Shown: positions 61,820 to 64,000 of the stretch, piece after piece
Layout of the letters: each line of letters begins with the position of its first letter
Position numbering within the stretch: position 1 is the stretch's first letter
NCBI RefSeq assembly: GCF_965227505.1
Contig: NZ_OZ245757.1
Span: 2,666,001-2,730,000 of the forward strand
Direction of reading: 5' to 3'
DNA length: 64,000 bases
DNA from: Pelagibius sp965227505
Lineage (GTDB): Bacteria; Pseudomonadota; Alphaproteobacteria; Kiloniellales; Kiloniellaceae
Translations under genes and position numbers: made by a program
The notes under the pieces: model-generated
Seen by the model: the letters and a program-made list of their open reading frames with translations, nothing else
The model's database searches: none
What the model was told of the DNA's origin: nothing

Positions 61820-62764
61820 TCACGTCTTGGCCTTCACCGCTTCGCTGCCCGGGCGGTGGGTGGTGCGTTCCCGCGCAACCCTGGTCTCACGGTGGGCGAT
61901 GTAGACCGCGGAGGCGGCGATCACCGCCGCGCCGATCCAGGTCCAGGCGTCGGGAACCTCGGCGAACAGCAGAAACCCGATGGCGGCCACGAAGGGCAGG
62001 CGCGCGTAGTCGAAGGGCAGCACCGCAGAGGCATCGGCCTTGGTGAAGGACCGGGTGAAGGCGATGTGGGCGAGAACGGCGCAGCCGCCGACCAGCGCCA
62101 TCAGCGCAAGGGCCCAGAGGCTGGGCGTCTGCCAGACGAAGAGCGCCGGGATCAGCGACAGTGGCGTCAGCAGCAGGTTCATGTAGAGCACCACCACCAT
62201 GGGGTCCTCGGTGCGGGAGAGCGACTTCACGATCAGCACCGTGACGGCCATGAAGCAGGCGGCGATCACCGGCAGCGCCATGACCGGGGTGATCTCGGCG
62301 AAGCCGGGCCGCAGGATGATCAGCACGCCCAGGAAGCCGACGATGGTGGCGGTCCAGCGCCGGGCGCGCACCACCTCGCCCAGGAAGATGGCCGCCCCGG
62401 CGGTGGCGAAGAGGGGCACCGTGAAGTTGAGCGCCACCGCCTCGGCCATCGGCATGCGCACCACGGCGGTGAACCAGCACAGCATTGCGATAAGCCCGAT
62501 GACGGCGCGCCAGAGATGGACCTTCAAGCGCTCGGTGCGCAGGCCCTCGCGCCCCATGCGGGCAAGCCAGGGCAGCATGAAGGCCAGGGCGAAGCTGTTG
62601 CGGAAGAAAGCGATCTGAAAGGGGTGCAGGCCCTCCGCCGCCGCAAGCTTGATGGTCGCGTTCATCACGGCGAAGAGCAAAGCCGCCGTGATCATGTAGA
62701 TCGCGCCTTGGAGCGGCGCGGGAAGGCTCCTTCCGCGCGCGAAGGGAGTCATGGAGGAAGGCAT
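61820..62764 (-). CDS. EamA/DMT-family transporter
   Basis: The 314-residue membrane protein has ten hydrophobic segments and is similar in plan to the neighbouring protein at 60836 (e.g. FQIAFFRNSFALAFMLPWL compared with FQIAFARAVFSSLVLAPFF). The two are tandem paralogues. The start is ATG 62764 (PSSMTPFARGRSLPAPLQGA). The longer open frame upstream is not conserved. They may form a two-gene transcript or a heteromeric pair, but this is only inference. Confidence 0.88.
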   Translation of the reverse strand: MPSSMTPFARGRSLPAPLQGAIYMITAALLFAVMNATIKLAAAEGLHPFQIAFFRNSFALAFMLPWLARMGREGLRTERLKVHLWRAVIGLIAMLCWFTAVVRMPMAEAVALNFTVPLFATAGAAIFLGEVVRARRWTATIVGFLGVLIILRPGFAEITPVMALPVIAACFMAVTVLIVKSLSRTEDPMVVVLYMNLLLTPLSLIPALFVWQTPSLWALALMALVGGCAVLAHIAFTRSFTKADASAVLPFDYARLPFVAAIGFLLFAEVPDAWTWIGAAVIAASAVYIAHRETRVARERTTHRPGSEAVKAKT

Positions 62765-62878
62765 GAACCGCCATCTTAGGGTGAAGCCGCAACCGCGACC
62801 ACCCACGCGGGCGCAGGGCAGCCATGCAGGCGGTCCCGAGATGCCCCCCGGCAATGCCGGAGCGGCGAAATCACCCTC

Positions 62879-62933
62879 TGGATCAGGGCCGGATCAGGGC
62901 CGGATCGGGTCTGGATCGGGTCTGGATCGGGGC
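62879..62933. repeat. Tandem 11-base repeat, five copies
   Basis: Five units of the form TGGATCAGGGC/CGGATCGGGTC run head to tail in the divergent intergenic region between the EamA gene and acetoacetyl-CoA synthetase, 85-139 bases upstream of the latter's start. It resembles the other short arrays in the window but with an 11-base unit. Confidence 0.85.
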
Positions 62934-63017
62934 GGGCGGCTTCGCCATACTGCGCAAAACGGCAACACGGCCGCCCCGCCGGCGGGCCGAAAAACCACGC
63001 GTCCACAGGGAGACATC

Positions 63018-64000
<983 letters not shown>

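Overview
The window is a chromosomal segment of a GC-rich alphaproteobacterium, most likely of the broad Rhodospirillales (Kiloniellales/Rhodovibrionales-like). I base this on the gene order ffh-rpsP-rimM-trmD-rplS-leuC, the overlapping dapF-mtaB-ftsY set, PleC/DivJ-type histidine kinase cores, a DUF2336 protein, and STAS-fused MlaE with a PqiC-like lipoprotein. Genus cannot be given from the sequence alone. No rRNA, tRNA, CRISPR array or prophage was recognised.

Layout. 1-331: start of a FadL-type porin (-). 509-2376: leuB and leuD (-). 2527-9227: a mixed stretch separating leuD from leuC. It holds a DUF882 peptidase-like protein, an IS4-family insertion sequence, two divergent small XRE regulators with twin operators, a YcbB-like L,D-transpeptidase, a UGT-type glycosyltransferase and a small hypothetical gene. 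9341-14884: leuC and the translation/secretion block rplS-trmD-rimM-rpsP-ffh (-). 15223-15429: a cold-shock gene with a clear terminator. 15733-20410: a lipoprotein, dapF-mtaB-ftsY, and another lipoprotein. 20615-23160: a quinone-stress set (YqjG-type reductase, DoxX, divergent LysR).

23255-30373: signalling and membrane genes, namely a CBS histidine kinase, a NavMs-like sodium channel, an orphan Rap1a/Tai protein, a Nudix hydrolase, and a DUF2336-kinase pair. 30469-36135: azlCD, a JmjC-like oxygenase, a methyltransferase, a LysE exporter, a GYD protein and pgk. 36302-39466: a very large RTX/RCC1 protein, with a Fur-box-like palindrome upstream. 40030-43364: an accessory patch of small isolated genes (DUF5958, sterol desaturase/TetR pair with twin operators, DUF695, Met-rich protein) and a decayed duplicate of the tetR 3' end.

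43633-48911: small metabolic and regulatory genes (Nudix, GlxA-type regulator with isochorismatase, DUF427, TTC38-like, OsmC). 49048-52989: an mlaEFD-pqiC-like lipid transport operon. 53133-56847: a very acidic coiled-coil protein followed by a membrane histidine kinase. 56892-58112: a ComB-GNAT fusion. 58147-62764: cupin, Rieske oxygenase, DUF1232, DUF3429 and two EamA transporters. 63018-64000: the start of acetoacetyl-CoA synthetase.

The most unusual points are the RTX/RCC1 giant with a possible iron-control site, the ComB-GNAT fusion, the split leu and cell-wall gene pairs with an IS in the gap, the two sets of twin operators, the acidic scaffold-like protein beside a PleC-type kinase, and several short tandem repeats of 11-16 bp. 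No single cluster amounts to a clearly new system.
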